Source of the DNA: DATECU01 sp035286745 | Lineage (GTDB): Bacteria; Acidobacteriota; Vicinamibacteria; Fen-336 | NCBI GenBank assembly: GCA_035286745.1 | Contig: DATECU010000205.1 | Location: 1-11,965, forward strand | Reading direction: 5' to 3' | DNA length: 11,965 nucleotides | Shown: positions 1 through 9,200 of the stretch, piece by piece | How positions within the stretch are numbered: the first letter of the stretch is position 1 | Layout of the letters: each line of letters opens with the position of its first letter | Position numbers and translations under genes: made by a program | Notes under the pieces: model-generated | Seen by the model: the letters and a program-made list of their open reading frames with translations, nothing else | What the model was told of the DNA's origin: nothing | The model's database searches: none

Positions 1-2
1 GC

Positions 3-533
3 GCGCCAGTGCCGCGGACGCCGTCCTCCAAGCAGCTTGGCCGGGGCGTGCGGCTCGTCACGCTCGACGTGGCACGGCCGACTTGGCCCGTCGACGCCTC
101 CGGGCTGTGCGGGCGCGATCAACTGGCGCGCCTGCGCGTGGTTCTGGCCGAGGGGTTGTTGGCCGGCGAATTCATGATCGTGGCGCTGCACTACGGCTTG
201 TCCGCTCCCTCACGGGGGCCAGCGTCCTGGCTCTGTCGCCTGCGTGATGCTCGTTCCCTGACGGAGTTGCTCGACGCCCAGGACGTGCGGGTGGACTTGA
301 TCCTTCACGGCCACAGGCACCAGGCGTATCGGGCCGGGACGAAACGCCACCCGGTCGTGTGCAGCGGAAGCGCTACGGACCTGCGCTCCGCTCCGGGCTA
401 CAACATCTACACCATCGATCCTCGCAGGAGCTGCCTATCCGTCGAACGACGAGTCTGGAGCCCAGAGTGCGACACCTACGTGAACGCGACCAGCGAGCGC
501 CTCGACGGCGGTCGGCGGCCGACGGATTCGTGA
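3..533 (+). CDS. Metallophosphoesterase, C-terminal part (5' partial)
   Basis: Calcineurin-like metallophosphoesterase, probably a two-metal hydrolase of phosphoesters; the substrate cannot be told from this part. The frame is open to the left edge, so the gene starts outside the window. The GTG at 9 is internal, not a convincing start. Numbered from that GTG, the visible family features are a LVTLD strand (residues 17-20), a VALHYG stretch in which His61 fits the metal-binding histidine of the fourth motif, LILHGHRH (97-104) as the GHxH metal-binding motif, and a typical C-terminal 'SGSAT...GYNIY' strand (119-134). The N-terminal DxH, GD and GNH motifs are missing because of the window edge, not because of visible damage. 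It ends with TGA 22 bases before the next gene on the same strand, so the two are likely co-transcribed. Family assignment is confident; function is not. Confidence 0.85.
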   Translation, partial: APVPRTPSSKQLGRGVRLVTLDVARPTWPVDASGLCGRDQLARLRVVLAEGLLAGEFMIVALHYGLSAPSRGPASWLCRLRDARSLTELLDAQDVRVDLILHGHRHQAYRAGTKRHPVVCSGSATDLRSAPGYNIYTIDPRRSCLSVERRVWSPECDTYVNATSERLDGGRRPTDS

Positions 534-555
534 CCGCTGTCGGCCGGCGAGTCCG

Positions 556-1167
556 ATGACCGAGCGGATCACGGTGAGCGACTTCCTCCCCGAGTTCGAC
601 GCGCTCGGCGAGGAGGCGAAACGAGCGTTGTGGGCCAGCTCGGGCGGGGAGTCCTTCGCGGGGGATGTCGGCAGCGTGCGGCGCCTGGCCCGGATTGTCC
701 CGCGCAACGAAGCCCCGCTTCCCTTCCGCATCCCCTTCGTTTTTCGCATGGACGGAGCGGGCGTCTACTTCGGCGACGACATCGAAGGCCTGTGGCGAGT
801 ATTCGGGGGCAAGAGCCGGGTCACCAGGGTCTTGTGGGGTCGGGTCCTGATGCGTGGTGAGCCGCGGATTCAGGTGGCGGACGTGGCCCTGGGTCGGACC
901 TCGCTGCTGCGGGATGCGCGGGGGTGGACCCGCTTCCTGCACCACGTCGCGGCCTGGGTGCGCATCCCGGTCATCACCCCCGCCCGCGCCTACTTCGCCT
1001 GGCGCCGTCGTCACCAGCGGCTCGACAGCTACGAGGTTCTCGGTGTGAAGCTCTTCCCGTTCCACGGCCACTACACGGTGGTCGGCGACCGCCGACGAAT
1101 CCTCTGGCGCGGGCGCTACGAGTCCCTGGCCTCCTTCCGCCACGCGGAGAGCGCCGGGAGGTTGTAA
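556..1167 (+). CDS. Hypothetical protein, 203 aa
   Basis: I do not recognise this protein. It has 203 residues starting MTERITVSDF, with no signal peptide, no clear membrane segment and no metal or nucleotide motif. The N-terminal third is acidic and helical (DFLPEFDALGEEAKRAL). The middle has beta-like stretches (FRIPFVFRMDGAGVYFGDD) and the C-terminal third is rich in Arg, Trp and His (FAWRRRHQRL, FPFHGHYTVVGDRRR), giving a basic tail. The ATG at 556 has only a weak purine stretch (GGCGAG) upstream. It lies 22 bases after the metallophosphoesterase stop on the same strand, so it is probably its operon partner. A 256-codon ORF on the other strand (373-1143) overlaps both genes, but its low-complexity product looks like a GC-driven shadow. 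I favour the + strand because it continues the operon and gives the more protein-like sequence. Confidence 0.6.
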   Translation: MTERITVSDFLPEFDALGEEAKRALWASSGGESFAGDVGSVRRLARIVPRNEAPLPFRIPFVFRMDGAGVYFGDDIEGLWRVFGGKSRVTRVLWGRVLMRGEPRIQVADVALGRTSLLRDARGWTRFLHHVAAWVRIPVITPARAYFAWRRRHQRLDSYEVLGVKLFPFHGHYTVVGDRRRILWRGRYESLASFRHAESAGRL

Positions 1168-1459
1168 AGACGCGGATCCCCACCCGGCTCACGGCAGCGA
1201 CCAGCCAGACCCGCGGGCCTCTTCAGGCCTGCCGGCCCTATGCCCACGCGCTGGTGGCGCAGCCGCTTCATCGCCTGTGCAACCCGGTCCTGGATGCCGG
1301 AGTCGTTCACTCACTCCGTGTCCCGGAGCACTCGACTGTAGCTGAACCGCCATCGGCCAGGATTCACCTTCCCCTCCTCCCAGCTCGTTCAGACGGACGC
1401 CAGGAGACTGCGCTCTGGCTTTCCTTCGTCCCAGGTCCATGTGAGCAGTCCCACGGCGG
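1168..1459. other. Intergenic stretch, no convincing gene
   Basis: About 290 bases between the 203-aa gene and the vapC remnant. Short ORFs exist on both strands, but none has a ribosome-binding site plus a recognisable product. A small perfect hairpin (CTCCG/CGGAG, 5-base loop) sits at 1314-1328. A GCCGGG/CCCGGC pair at 1153-1158 and 1183-1188 spans the stop codon of the upstream gene, but has a long loop and no T-tract. It may contain the lost remainder of vapC, but I could not find PIN-domain sequence in it. Confidence 0.5.
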
Positions 1460-1551
1460 CTAGCGCTCGTTGATCGCGTCGCCGAAATCGAGGCCGGCGA
1501 TTCCCGCTCGCCGAGCAGGATCGCGAGCAAGGCGGAGGTGTCGAGGACCAT
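1460..1551 (-). pseudogene. vapC: vapC toxin remnant (PIN domain start only)
   Basis: The ATG at 1551-1549 shares its A with the vapB TGA, the usual vapB-vapC overlap. Translation gives MVLDTSALLAILLGERE, the canonical first strand and helix of a VapC PIN-domain ribonuclease, with the first catalytic Asp at residue 4. After about 17 residues the resemblance stops. Shortly after, in another frame, the sequence reads AGLDFGDA, which recalls the late PIN-domain 'LNFGDCFAYA' motif that normally lies around residue 90-100 of a ~130-aa VapC. This suggests that most of the domain was deleted and the frame lost, with a TAG in that second frame at 1462-1460. The N-terminal identity is clear; the deletion-junction reading is inference. 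No active toxin can be made from it. Confidence 0.7.
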
Positions 1552-1804
1552 CAGCGGGGAAGACCAATCGCGTCGTAGCCGAGGATCTCGTCCGCCGGCC
1601 GTCCATCGAGCACCGGAAGGGCCGCACATCGCTCGCCGATGACGCGAAGCTCTTCGCTGAGACGTGGGGCTCGAACGGCCCCTTCTCGCGCTGCAGCCGC
1701 TCGCGGAGCGCCGTCACGACCGCCGCGGTCAGGGTCTCCCCGGTCCGCTTGGCCAGCTCGCGCGCTAAGCGCTCGGCTTCGGCGTCCTCGATGCTCAAGG
1801 CCAT
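1551..1804 (-). pseudogene. vapB: vapB antitoxin with frameshift
   Basis: VapB-type antitoxin of the Rv0623-like family, which would bind and neutralise VapC and repress its own promoter. The first 42 residues (MALSIEDAEAERLARELAKR, then TGETLTAAVVTALRERLQ) are typical of the N-terminal DNA-binding and dimerisation part. The ATG frame then stops looking like VapB. From 1664 downward another frame carries the family's C-terminus, RLSEELRVIGERCAALPVLD followed by GRPADEILGYDAIGLPR and TGA. A single missing base between about 1664 and 1682 would join the two into an 84-aa protein, a normal VapB length. The ATG frame instead runs on to a stop at 1460-1462. A G-rich ribosome-binding site (AGGGG) lies just upstream of the ATG. 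A base-calling error could also explain the shift, but the truncated vapC beside it argues for real decay. Confidence 0.75.
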
Positions 1805-1815
1805 GGAATACCCCT

Positions 1816-1834
1816 ATCTAGAAGCCTGCTAGAT
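1816..1834 (-). promoter_or_regulatory. Palindrome upstream of vapB, likely TA operator
   Basis: ATCTAG at 1816-1821 and CTAGAT at 1829-1834 form a perfect 6-bp inverted repeat with a 7-base spacer. It lies 12 bases upstream of the vapB ATG. VapB/VapBC complexes normally bind such palindromes at their own promoters. AT-rich arms are conspicuous in this GC-rich DNA. Binding is inferred, not shown. Confidence 0.4.
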
Positions 1835-1855
1835 GTTCTGGACGCGGTCAAGACC

Positions 1856-2974
1856 TCAGACCAGCCCCTGCAGAAACGGCAGTGCGGAGCTGACGCGGAT
1901 CCCCTCCGGCGTCAGGTAGTCCTTGGTGCCGGTGGCGCTCACTTGCCAGGCGTCCGCAGCCGGGAACCGGGCCTTCAGGTAGCGCAGTCCGCGATCGACC
2001 TCGGCGTCGGACCACTTGCACTCCACCAGCAGTAGCGGCGTTCGCCCCTCGACAACCACGAAGTCCACCTCGCGGCCGTCGGTATCGCGGAAGTAGCGCA
2101 ACTCAAGGTCCCGCCCGCGTGCGTCCTGCTCAAAGTGGACCCACTTCAGGAGGTGCGCCGCCACCAGGTTCTCGAAGCGGGCAGGATCTGCCGGGACCAG
2201 CGACCAGTCGAGGTGGTAGTGCTTCTGTTCCTTCTTGACGGCCCGGATGCGTGGCGCCCCGAATGGGGCCAGGCGGAACACGGCGTAGAGGCGTTCCAGG
2301 ACCCGGAGCCAACTGGCGACCGCACGATGACTCACCTGGAGGTCCCCGCGCAGCGCGTTGATGGAGAGCGGTGAACCTACCAGCTCCGGCAAACGCAGCA
2401 TCAGCAGCTCCAGGTTGCCCAGGTCCTGCACTCGCTCCAGGCTGGCCACGTCCTCTCGTACCAGTCGGGTCCGATACTCCCGCGTCCAGCGTCGCGCCTC
2501 GACCGCAGAGCCGCCGAGGAACGGCTCGGGAAACCCGCCCAGGGTCAGCAGGTCGCGCAACTCGCCCGGACGCCGGAGCCCCAGTTCGCTCACGGAGAAG
2601 GGGTGCAAGCGTAGGAGGTGATAGCGTCCCTGGAGCGAATCGCCGCCAAAGCGGTACAGCTCCAGACGGGCACTTCCAGTGACCAGCAGGCGCTGTCCCG
2701 GTCTCCGGCCGTCATACAGCCCCTTGAGGTAGTTGCGCCAGGAGCGGTACTTGTGGATCTCGTCGAAGACCCAGAGCCGGGAGACCGGCAGCTCGCGCTT
2801 CAAGATCCGCTCGCGGTCGGCGGCGATGTCCCAGTTCAGGTAGCCCTTCGCAGAGCCGGCCAGGCTGCGGGCGAGGGTGGTCTTGCCCACCTGCCGCGGC
2901 CCGCTCAGGAACACCATCTTGCGCGCGAGATCGCGCCGCACCTGCGGCTCCAGATACCGGGAGCGCTTCGGCAT
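1856..2974 (-). CDS. AAA+ ATPase with C-terminal DUF4143 domain
   Basis: A 372-residue cytoplasmic ATPase of the AAA_14/DUF4143 family, whose physiological role is generally unknown. Numbered from the ATG at 2974, the protein starts MPKRSRYLEPQVRRDLARKM, the usual family N-terminus. Next come Walker A GPRQVGKTT (25-33, Lys31), Walker B WVFDEIH (68-74) and a sensor strand LLVTGSAR (96-103). The C-terminal region has a PD-(D/E)xK-like signature: Glu302-Val-Asp304 and then Glu318-Cys-Lys320 (LLVECKWS), as is common in DUF4143 proteins. An in-frame ATG at 3028 would add 18 residues. I prefer 2974 because family similarity begins there and neither start has a strong ribosome-binding site. The gene looks complete and ends 51 bases before vapB on the same strand. 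It diverges from the giant membrane-protein gene. Family is certain; partner and substrate are unknown. Confidence 0.9.
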   Translation of the reverse strand: MPKRSRYLEPQVRRDLARKMVFLSGPRQVGKTTLARSLAGSAKGYLNWDIAADRERILKRELPVSRLWVFDEIHKYRSWRNYLKGLYDGRRPGQRLLVTGSARLELYRFGGDSLQGRYHLLRLHPFSVSELGLRRPGELRDLLTLGGFPEPFLGGSAVEARRWTREYRTRLVREDVASLERVQDLGNLELLMLRLPELVGSPLSINALRGDLQVSHRAVASWLRVLERLYAVFRLAPFGAPRIRAVKKEQKHYHLDWSLVPADPARFENLVAAHLLKWVHFEQDARGRDLELRYFRDTDGREVDFVVVEGRTPLLLVECKWSDAEVDRGLRYLKARFPAADAWQVSATGTKDYLTPEGIRVSSALPFLQGLV

Positions 2975-2983
2975 GATGAGGTC

Positions 2984-3012
2984 AGGATACAGGGTTTGTT
3001 GCCATGAAGCAA
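2984..3012 (-). promoter_or_regulatory. Possible sigma70 promoter for the DUF4143 ATPase
   Basis: Read on the minus strand, TTGCTT (3012-3007) and TATCCT (2989-2984) are separated by 17 bases. The -35 match is poor and the -10 fair. It would give a near-leaderless transcript for the ATG at 2974, which fits the absence of a Shine-Dalgarno sequence there. Weak, by-eye prediction. Confidence 0.22.
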
Positions 3013-3046
3013 AAAGGACCGCGGTCATCTTTGCCTACACGCCACA

Positions 3047-3062
3047 ATCCCCGTGAGGGGAT
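3047..3062. promoter_or_regulatory. Perfect small palindrome in divergent intergenic region
   Basis: ATCCCC-GTGA-GGGGAT, a 6-bp stem with a 4-base loop, lies between the divergent ATPase and giant membrane-protein genes. It has no T-tract, so it is not a standard terminator. It could be a repressor site or a transcript hairpin. Nothing in the sequence decides which. Confidence 0.3.
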
Positions 3063-3161
3063 GACGCTGGGACAGCGGGGAATCCGTCACAAGCCGGTGC
3101 TTTCGATGCCGCTCCCTGTGCGAGCCTTGGGTGACGGGCAGGGATGCCGGTGCGCAGGCGC

Positions 3162-3190
3162 TTTACAACCCACCGTCCCTGGCGTAAGAA
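3162..3190 (+). promoter_or_regulatory. Possible sigma70 promoter for the giant membrane protein
   Basis: TTTACA (3162-3167, 5 of 6 to the -35 consensus) and TAAGAA (3185-3190, 3 of 6 to the -10) are separated by 17 bases. Transcription would begin near 3197, about 20 bases before the ATG at 3219. The -10 match is weak, so this is only a candidate. Confidence 0.28.
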
Positions 3191-3203
3191 GGCCTAACTT
3201 CTT
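3186..3203 (+). promoter_or_regulatory. Hairpin just upstream of the giant gene
   Basis: AAGAAG (3186-3191) and CTTCTT (3198-3203) are perfect inverted repeats around a 6-base loop. They end 4 bases before the GAGG ribosome-binding site (3208-3211), which lies 7 bases before the ATG at 3219. It could be an operator overlapping the putative -10 or an mRNA hairpin affecting translation. The AT-rich arms stand out here. Confidence 0.33.
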
Positions 3204-3218
3204 CTGCGAGGCTGAGGC

Positions 3219-6200
3219 ATGCCCTCCGAATCGAGCCGTGTGGAGTTGGCCCGACAGCTGCTCCAGCACCTGAACGCGGGCCGCCTGGCGGCCGCAGAGG
3301 TGCTGCCGGCGGTGGCGGCGTTGCTTGGGTCCGCCGGCGAGCTTCCGCCGCGAGGGGTCTTGCGCGAGGCCCTGCTGCAGGAAGGCCTTCCGGAGCTGGC
3401 GCCGCTGCTGCGACGCTTGCAGGCCGCCGAAGCGCGCGATGCGCAGGCCTTCTACAGTCTGCGCAAGTCGGGTCAGCCAATCCCAGCCGCACTCCGTGAG
3501 GAGCTCGCCCATCTCCCGCTGGAGCTGCCTCTGGAATGGCCCAAGCGAGAGACCCTGGACACGCGCCTGACGGAAGCCCTCGATCTGCTGCGGGACCGCC
3601 TGCTCTTGCAGCCGCTGTCGGGAGCCCCGCGCATCGCGGCTGTGGTCCAGGAGGCGTACCACCGGGCCTGCGCCCGGCTCAGCGAACCGCCACTGCCGTG
3701 GGCCAGCCTGCGCCCCCTGGCCCTGGCCCGAGACCTGGCGGGCCGGTTGGGTCCCGGCCACGAGAGTCTGCGCGAGGTAGTCGATGGCTTGATCGCACAC
3801 CTTACTGAAGAAGAGCAGCACCAGCGTCAGGCGGCCGCGGAGGCCCTTGACCGCTGGCCGGCGCCGCTGCCGCCCGATCTCGACCCGGAAGCGGTGCTGG
3901 AAGCGATCTGGGCCCGCTTCCACGCCACCCAGGATCCAGCCGACCGGCTTCGGTTGTTGGACTTGGCGCTTGCCTGGCCTACCCGGCGGCTGGCTTCGGT
4001 GGTCCTGGGAATGGCCCGTGAGCCCTGGGCCCAGGAGCGAGCGGCCCTGATCCTCACCTTACGCTTCGGCAAGGCGTACGGTTTGGACTGGCCGCTTTGG
4101 ACGCGGTGGCTGGAGGAGCAACAGGCAGCCTTCGAGAAGGACCGTCAGGCGCGCTTGGCCACCGACCCTGGTGCGCTGCTGCTGCTCTGGCAAGAGAGCG
4201 ACGGCCGTCGGGACGCGGGTCTGGAGCAGGGCCTCCTGGCCTGGTGCCGAGTCCACCTGACGCCGGTCACCCCCCCGCGCTTCGTCGAGCGCTGGCGGGC
4301 ATCGCTTTCCCGTGAGGAGGCGGAGGCCGTGCTGGGGCGCGCCCGCGCTCTGGCCGTACCTCCGGAGGTGCCGGCCGCGATCGCCGCCCCGATGCCGGTG
4401 TCGCAGCCTGAGGGGCCAGGGGTCGCGGAGGGAGCGGATGCCCAGCCCGAGCGGGTTCGCCCGGCCCCGAGACCGTCGCCACCCGCCCCCCCTCCGCCGG
4501 AGGAGCCGTCGCTCTGGCGGGAGCAGGTCCAGGGGTTCCTGGCCGACAACTGGTTCATGGTGGCGGGCGTGCTGATGGTGGTGGTGGGCGCCTCGCTGCT
4601 CGCCTACTTCACCTGGGACAAGCACTGGTTGTTGCGTTACACGCTGATGCCGGCCCTGCTGGCCGGCTTCACCGCCGCCCTGGCCAAGGCCGCCGACTGG
4701 CTGGAGGCGCGGGTCGAGGCCATGCGCGGCACCGGTGCCGTCCTGCGCGGCGCCGCCATCGGCCTCTTGCCCGTCAACTTCATGGCCGTGGGCCTGCTCG
4801 CCGCCGATCCCCAGGTGACCCGCAAGCTGGTCGCGGTCCCGGTGATGGCTTCCCTCTACGTGGGTCTTTTCGGGTTCGGCCTACGCCGCTGGTGTGGCGC
4901 CGTTCACCAGCGTTTGGCGACGCTGTTGGGAGGCGGCCTGCTGCTGCTGAACGGCCTGGTGCTGCTGCCGCCGCTGGCCAAGGCCCTGCTTCCGGTGAGC
5001 GATGACGCGCTGGTCCTGGTCTTGACCGCCGGCTTCCACCTGGGCTTCCTGGTGCTGGCCGCGGTGGTGTGGCGCTTCGCCGGTCGGGTGCTGGACCGGC
5101 CCCTGGCCGCCGAGCGGCGCGTCCCCTGGTTCCTGATGGGCACCCTGGCCGTGACCTTCGCGGAGGTCTTCGTCTGGGTCCACGGATCCATGCGTTATCT
5201 GCCTCCCGCCTACGCCTACGCGGGCCTGGTGATCCTGACCGGCGGGCTGATCCTCTTCGTGGAACGCCGCTTCCTGGCCCTGGGCACCGGCACCGGCTAT
5301 CTGCCCGAGTCCTTTCTGGGCTTCGCGGTGATCCTCATGGGCGCGCTGATGGGCGCCTCCGAGCCCTACGTCCGCATCGGCAGCCTCTTGCTTGCTGGCT
5401 TCGTCTGGCTGCGTCAGGCGGTGCATCGCCGCGAACCGCTCCACCCCTTCATTGGCATGGCCCTGGCCCTGGCGGGAGGGGCCTCGATCGGTCTTCTCGA
5501 TGCCTTCCCCAAGCCGTGGCTCCCGGCTCTGGGCATCGGCCTGGGTCTGGCCGCACTGCTCGCGGGTCGGCTGGGCCGGGGCGAAGCCGGCCTCCGCCTG
5601 CGCGCAGCCTGCGACGCGCTGCACCTGGCGGTGATCGCGCTCTCCGCCGTGGTGGCCGTGCTGACCCAGTGGCACTACCGCTCCTGGCCCCCGGCCACCG
5701 CCCTGGCCCTGGGCCTCATTGCTGGCCTCTTCGCGCTGAACGCGCGCGCTCAGGCGAGCCCACGTCACGCGCTCACCGCCATGACGCTGCTGGCGCTCAC
5801 CCTGCCCTACCTGGGCTTCGCCGACATGGAGGGGCACAGCCTCCGCGGCAACACCATGGTCTTCGGCCTTGCCCTGCTGTCCTTCCTGTGGATGGGCGTG
5901 GTCCGCCTGCGGCCTTCCCAGGTCTTGCTGGCCACCCGCTCGACCGTGCTCTGGCTGTACGGGGTTCTGGCTCTGGCGGGTATGGCCCTGCGGGTCGTGA
6001 TCGAACGCGGGGCCCCGCTCGATCCCCACTGGTCTCGTTTGACGCAAGACGCAGCGGGACCGCTGCTGATGGCGGTGGCCCTGGTGTTGGCCGCCTACTA
6101 CTCGCGCTCCCTGGTCCCCACCCTACTGGGCGCCGGCATTCTGGTGATCCTGTTCCCGGAAATGCGGGCCAGCTTCCAGTTGATGTTCCCCGCCCTCGCC

Positions 6201-9200
6201 TGGGGCACCGGGTACGGCAGCGCCTGGAGCGGCCTCTTGCTGTTGCTGCTCGCCTTCCGCTTGCGTGAGGTGCGCGCCCTGAGCCAACTCGGGGAGGGCG
6301 ACCGATTCCTGGGCGAGGAGCCCTTCCCGCTGCGGCGCTTCGATCACACCCTCTTCACCATCCCGCTCCTGGCCTCGGCGCTGTTCCTCACCGCCAAGGT
6401 CGACACCTGGAACCTGCTGCGGCACCTGGAAGCAATGCCCCTCAAGACCGCCGCTGCGCTGGTGGTCACCGCGGTGAGCTGGACGCTCTTTGCCGTCTAC
6501 TGGCGCCAAGCGTCGGGGGCCCTGGCCGGCGTGCACCTGGGCTGGGCGTTCCTGGTGTTGGGTCTGGTGTTCGGGGTCCGGAGCCTCACCGACGACCCGA
6601 AGCTCCAGTGGCCGCTGCTGATCGCCGGCCTGGTCATGCAGGCCGCGGAAGTGGGCTATCGGCGCTTCGTTGTACCCCGTCACCGCTGGGCCGAGGAGCT
6701 GCTGGCGGCACCCATGCGGGACGTCCTGCGCTACGGCAGCCTGGTCCTGGCCTTCGCCAGCATTCTGGCGCTGGTGCAGGGTGCGCGCCTGACCAGCCTC
6801 CACGCCCTGGCGGCCTTCCTGGTCGTGCAGTTGATTCGGCATGGCCTGGCTCGCCAAAGGATCCTTGAAGGCGCGCACCTCTTCCTTCTTCTGTACCTGA
6901 TCCTGTTGGCGGCGACCTCGCCGGGCTCGGGGCCGCTCGTCGATCGGCTGTCGATGGCCCGCAGCCTCACGCCGACGCTGGCGGTGCTCTTGGCCGTGCA
7001 GATCGCCCACCTGATCCTGGAATGGCGGCGCGACCTGTACGACGGCCTGTGGTCCTTGCTGTTCCCGGCTCAGGTGGGGGCGACCCTGCTGGCCGCGGGC
7101 CTGGGGTTGTTCGCCATCACCGATGCCTTCGCCGGGCCCTCGCTCAGCCTGGCGCAACTCGCGCTGCTGCTCCTGGCGATCTTGCTCACCGCCCGAGCCC
7201 ACGCCTGCGGCGCCTTCGGTCTCTTGGCTGTCCTCCTGGGCTACCTGCTGATTCTGCATCAGCAGGTAGGTGTGGCGCCGGACTACGCAGCCCGGGTGGT
7301 GCTGCTCTACGATCCTTGGCAGTTGGCGGCCCTCTCCCTGGCGATGGCGCTCCTCGGCCATCTGGGCCGGTTGCTAGCCGAGGAGAGACCTGCCTGGCTC
7401 CAGGGCCCGTTCAGCTTCCCGTTCCTCGGTGGGCCGGCGCTGCTCTGGCTGCACACGCCCGCGGTGGCGCTGGCCGTCTTCGCTTCGCTGCGCCACACGG
7501 TCTTGGTCGACCTCAGGCGCCAGGCGATCGAGCTTCAGACCGCCTACCTCGCCACGCTGACTCACCTGGTGGTCGGATGGTCCGCTGGCCTGCCCTTCTT
7601 CTTCGGCAGTGCGGCGGCCCTGCTCGGCCTGGGCAACATCCACCTGGTGCGCTTCTTCTTCGGGACCTACCTGCGCGGCCATGGCCTCTCGGAAGTCCAC
7701 CTGCTGGCTCTGGGCATTGCCCTTACCCTGCTGCAAGGGACGCTGCTGAAGCTGGTGGCGAGGCGCGACCTGGGGGCCGCCTTCGTGAACCGGGCCAGCC
7801 TGGTGGGGGCCACCCTGGTTCTCACCCTGTTGTCCGCCCACTACCTGACCGACCCCAACCTGCAAGACATCGCCCCTCTGCGGTTCGTTCTCTCGGGAGC
7901 CATGGCGCTCGCCGCCGGCCTCTACTTCCGTCGCGCCGCGCGGCAGCCCGGACCCGGCGAGGACCGCTTCGCCGAGATCTCCGAGGGCCTGTATCACTTC
8001 GGTGTCGCCATGGCGGTGTGGTGCACCGCCCTGCTGGTGCCCTGGCTGCGCCAGCCGGCCACCGCCCTTCTTGCCCTGGGCCTGCCTGCGCTCTACTTCT
8101 ATGCGCGGGCCGAGATCGATCGCAGTCGTTTTGTGGGCCGCCGCTACCGCAACTCGGCGGCGGTCCTCGGCTTCCTGCTGCTCGCCCTCTACGCGGTCCG
8201 ACCGGTGTTCCAGATGGTCCTGTTCCCCGAGGCCGCCATCTCCACCGACCACTACCACGTCAACTCAGCGCTGGTGATGGTCCTGGGCCTGCTGCTCCTG
8301 CGTCTGCACGGCCTGGGTGGTACCGAGTGGCTTGCGTTCTACGGCGGCCTCGCCATCATCACCGGCAGCTACTTCGGCCTCACCTCCTGGCCCGGCCTCT
8401 CTCCCTTCGAAGCCCCAGTGCCTGCCGCCTGGTGCGGCGTGCTGCTCACCCACTTCTGGACCGTGGCCAGCGCCGCCCGCTCTCCCCTGCGGAGCCTGGT
8501 GCAAGAGCTGGCGGCTCTCGACGACGACGCCTGGACCCGGCTGCGTCGTTCCTGGGGGCGGCTCGGCCTGTTCGCCTCTCAAGGTCTGGTTCTGCTAGGC
8601 ATCCTCGACTACGCGCGGGACAGCTACGCGGTGGCGCCCTTGCTGCTGGGCGCCGCCAGCGTCCTGATTCACCAGGCAATCCCGCTCGAAAGCCGGCTCT
8701 ACTTCGCGCTGGCGGCTGGCGAGATCGGTCTTGCCCTCCACGCCGACTTCTTCGTCCCCAGCTACCTTCACCGGGACCAGGTGGTCTTCGTGGTGTTGCT
8801 GATCTGGGCGGGCTTCCTGCTCGCCCGTCGAGCCTGGCCCAAGCCGGTAGGCGCACGGCTGATGGGGGTGGCGGCGCCCCTGCTGGCGCTCATCGTGATG
8901 GGGCACGTCCTCTACCACCATCCCAGCTCCAACACCGGCTTGTGGACGTTCGCGCTGCTCGCCGCCTTTGCGGCCCTGACTCCACGGGAGACCAGCCGGG
9001 CGGTGGCGCCGGAGGAGCATCTGGCGGCCTTTCTGCTGCTGCTGGCGCCCACCTGGCTCGTCTACTTCAGCCAGGCGCCCCTGCTGAGCGAAGGGACGAT
9101 GGGCGCTTTCCGCACCTGGCCGATCCTGGCCAGCCTCGCCACCCTGTTCGCCACCGGTGTCGGAGCCAAGCTCTATCGACCGGTGTGGGTGGGAAGCCCG

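Noticed and set aside
373..1143. 256-codon minus-strand ORF across the phosphoesterase and the 203-aa gene
   Set aside because: It overlaps a clear metallophosphoesterase and its product has no recognisable fold; treated as a shadow.
1470..1832. 120-codon + strand ORF opposite vapBC
   Set aside because: Ser/Arg-rich antisense of recognisable VapB and VapC sequence.
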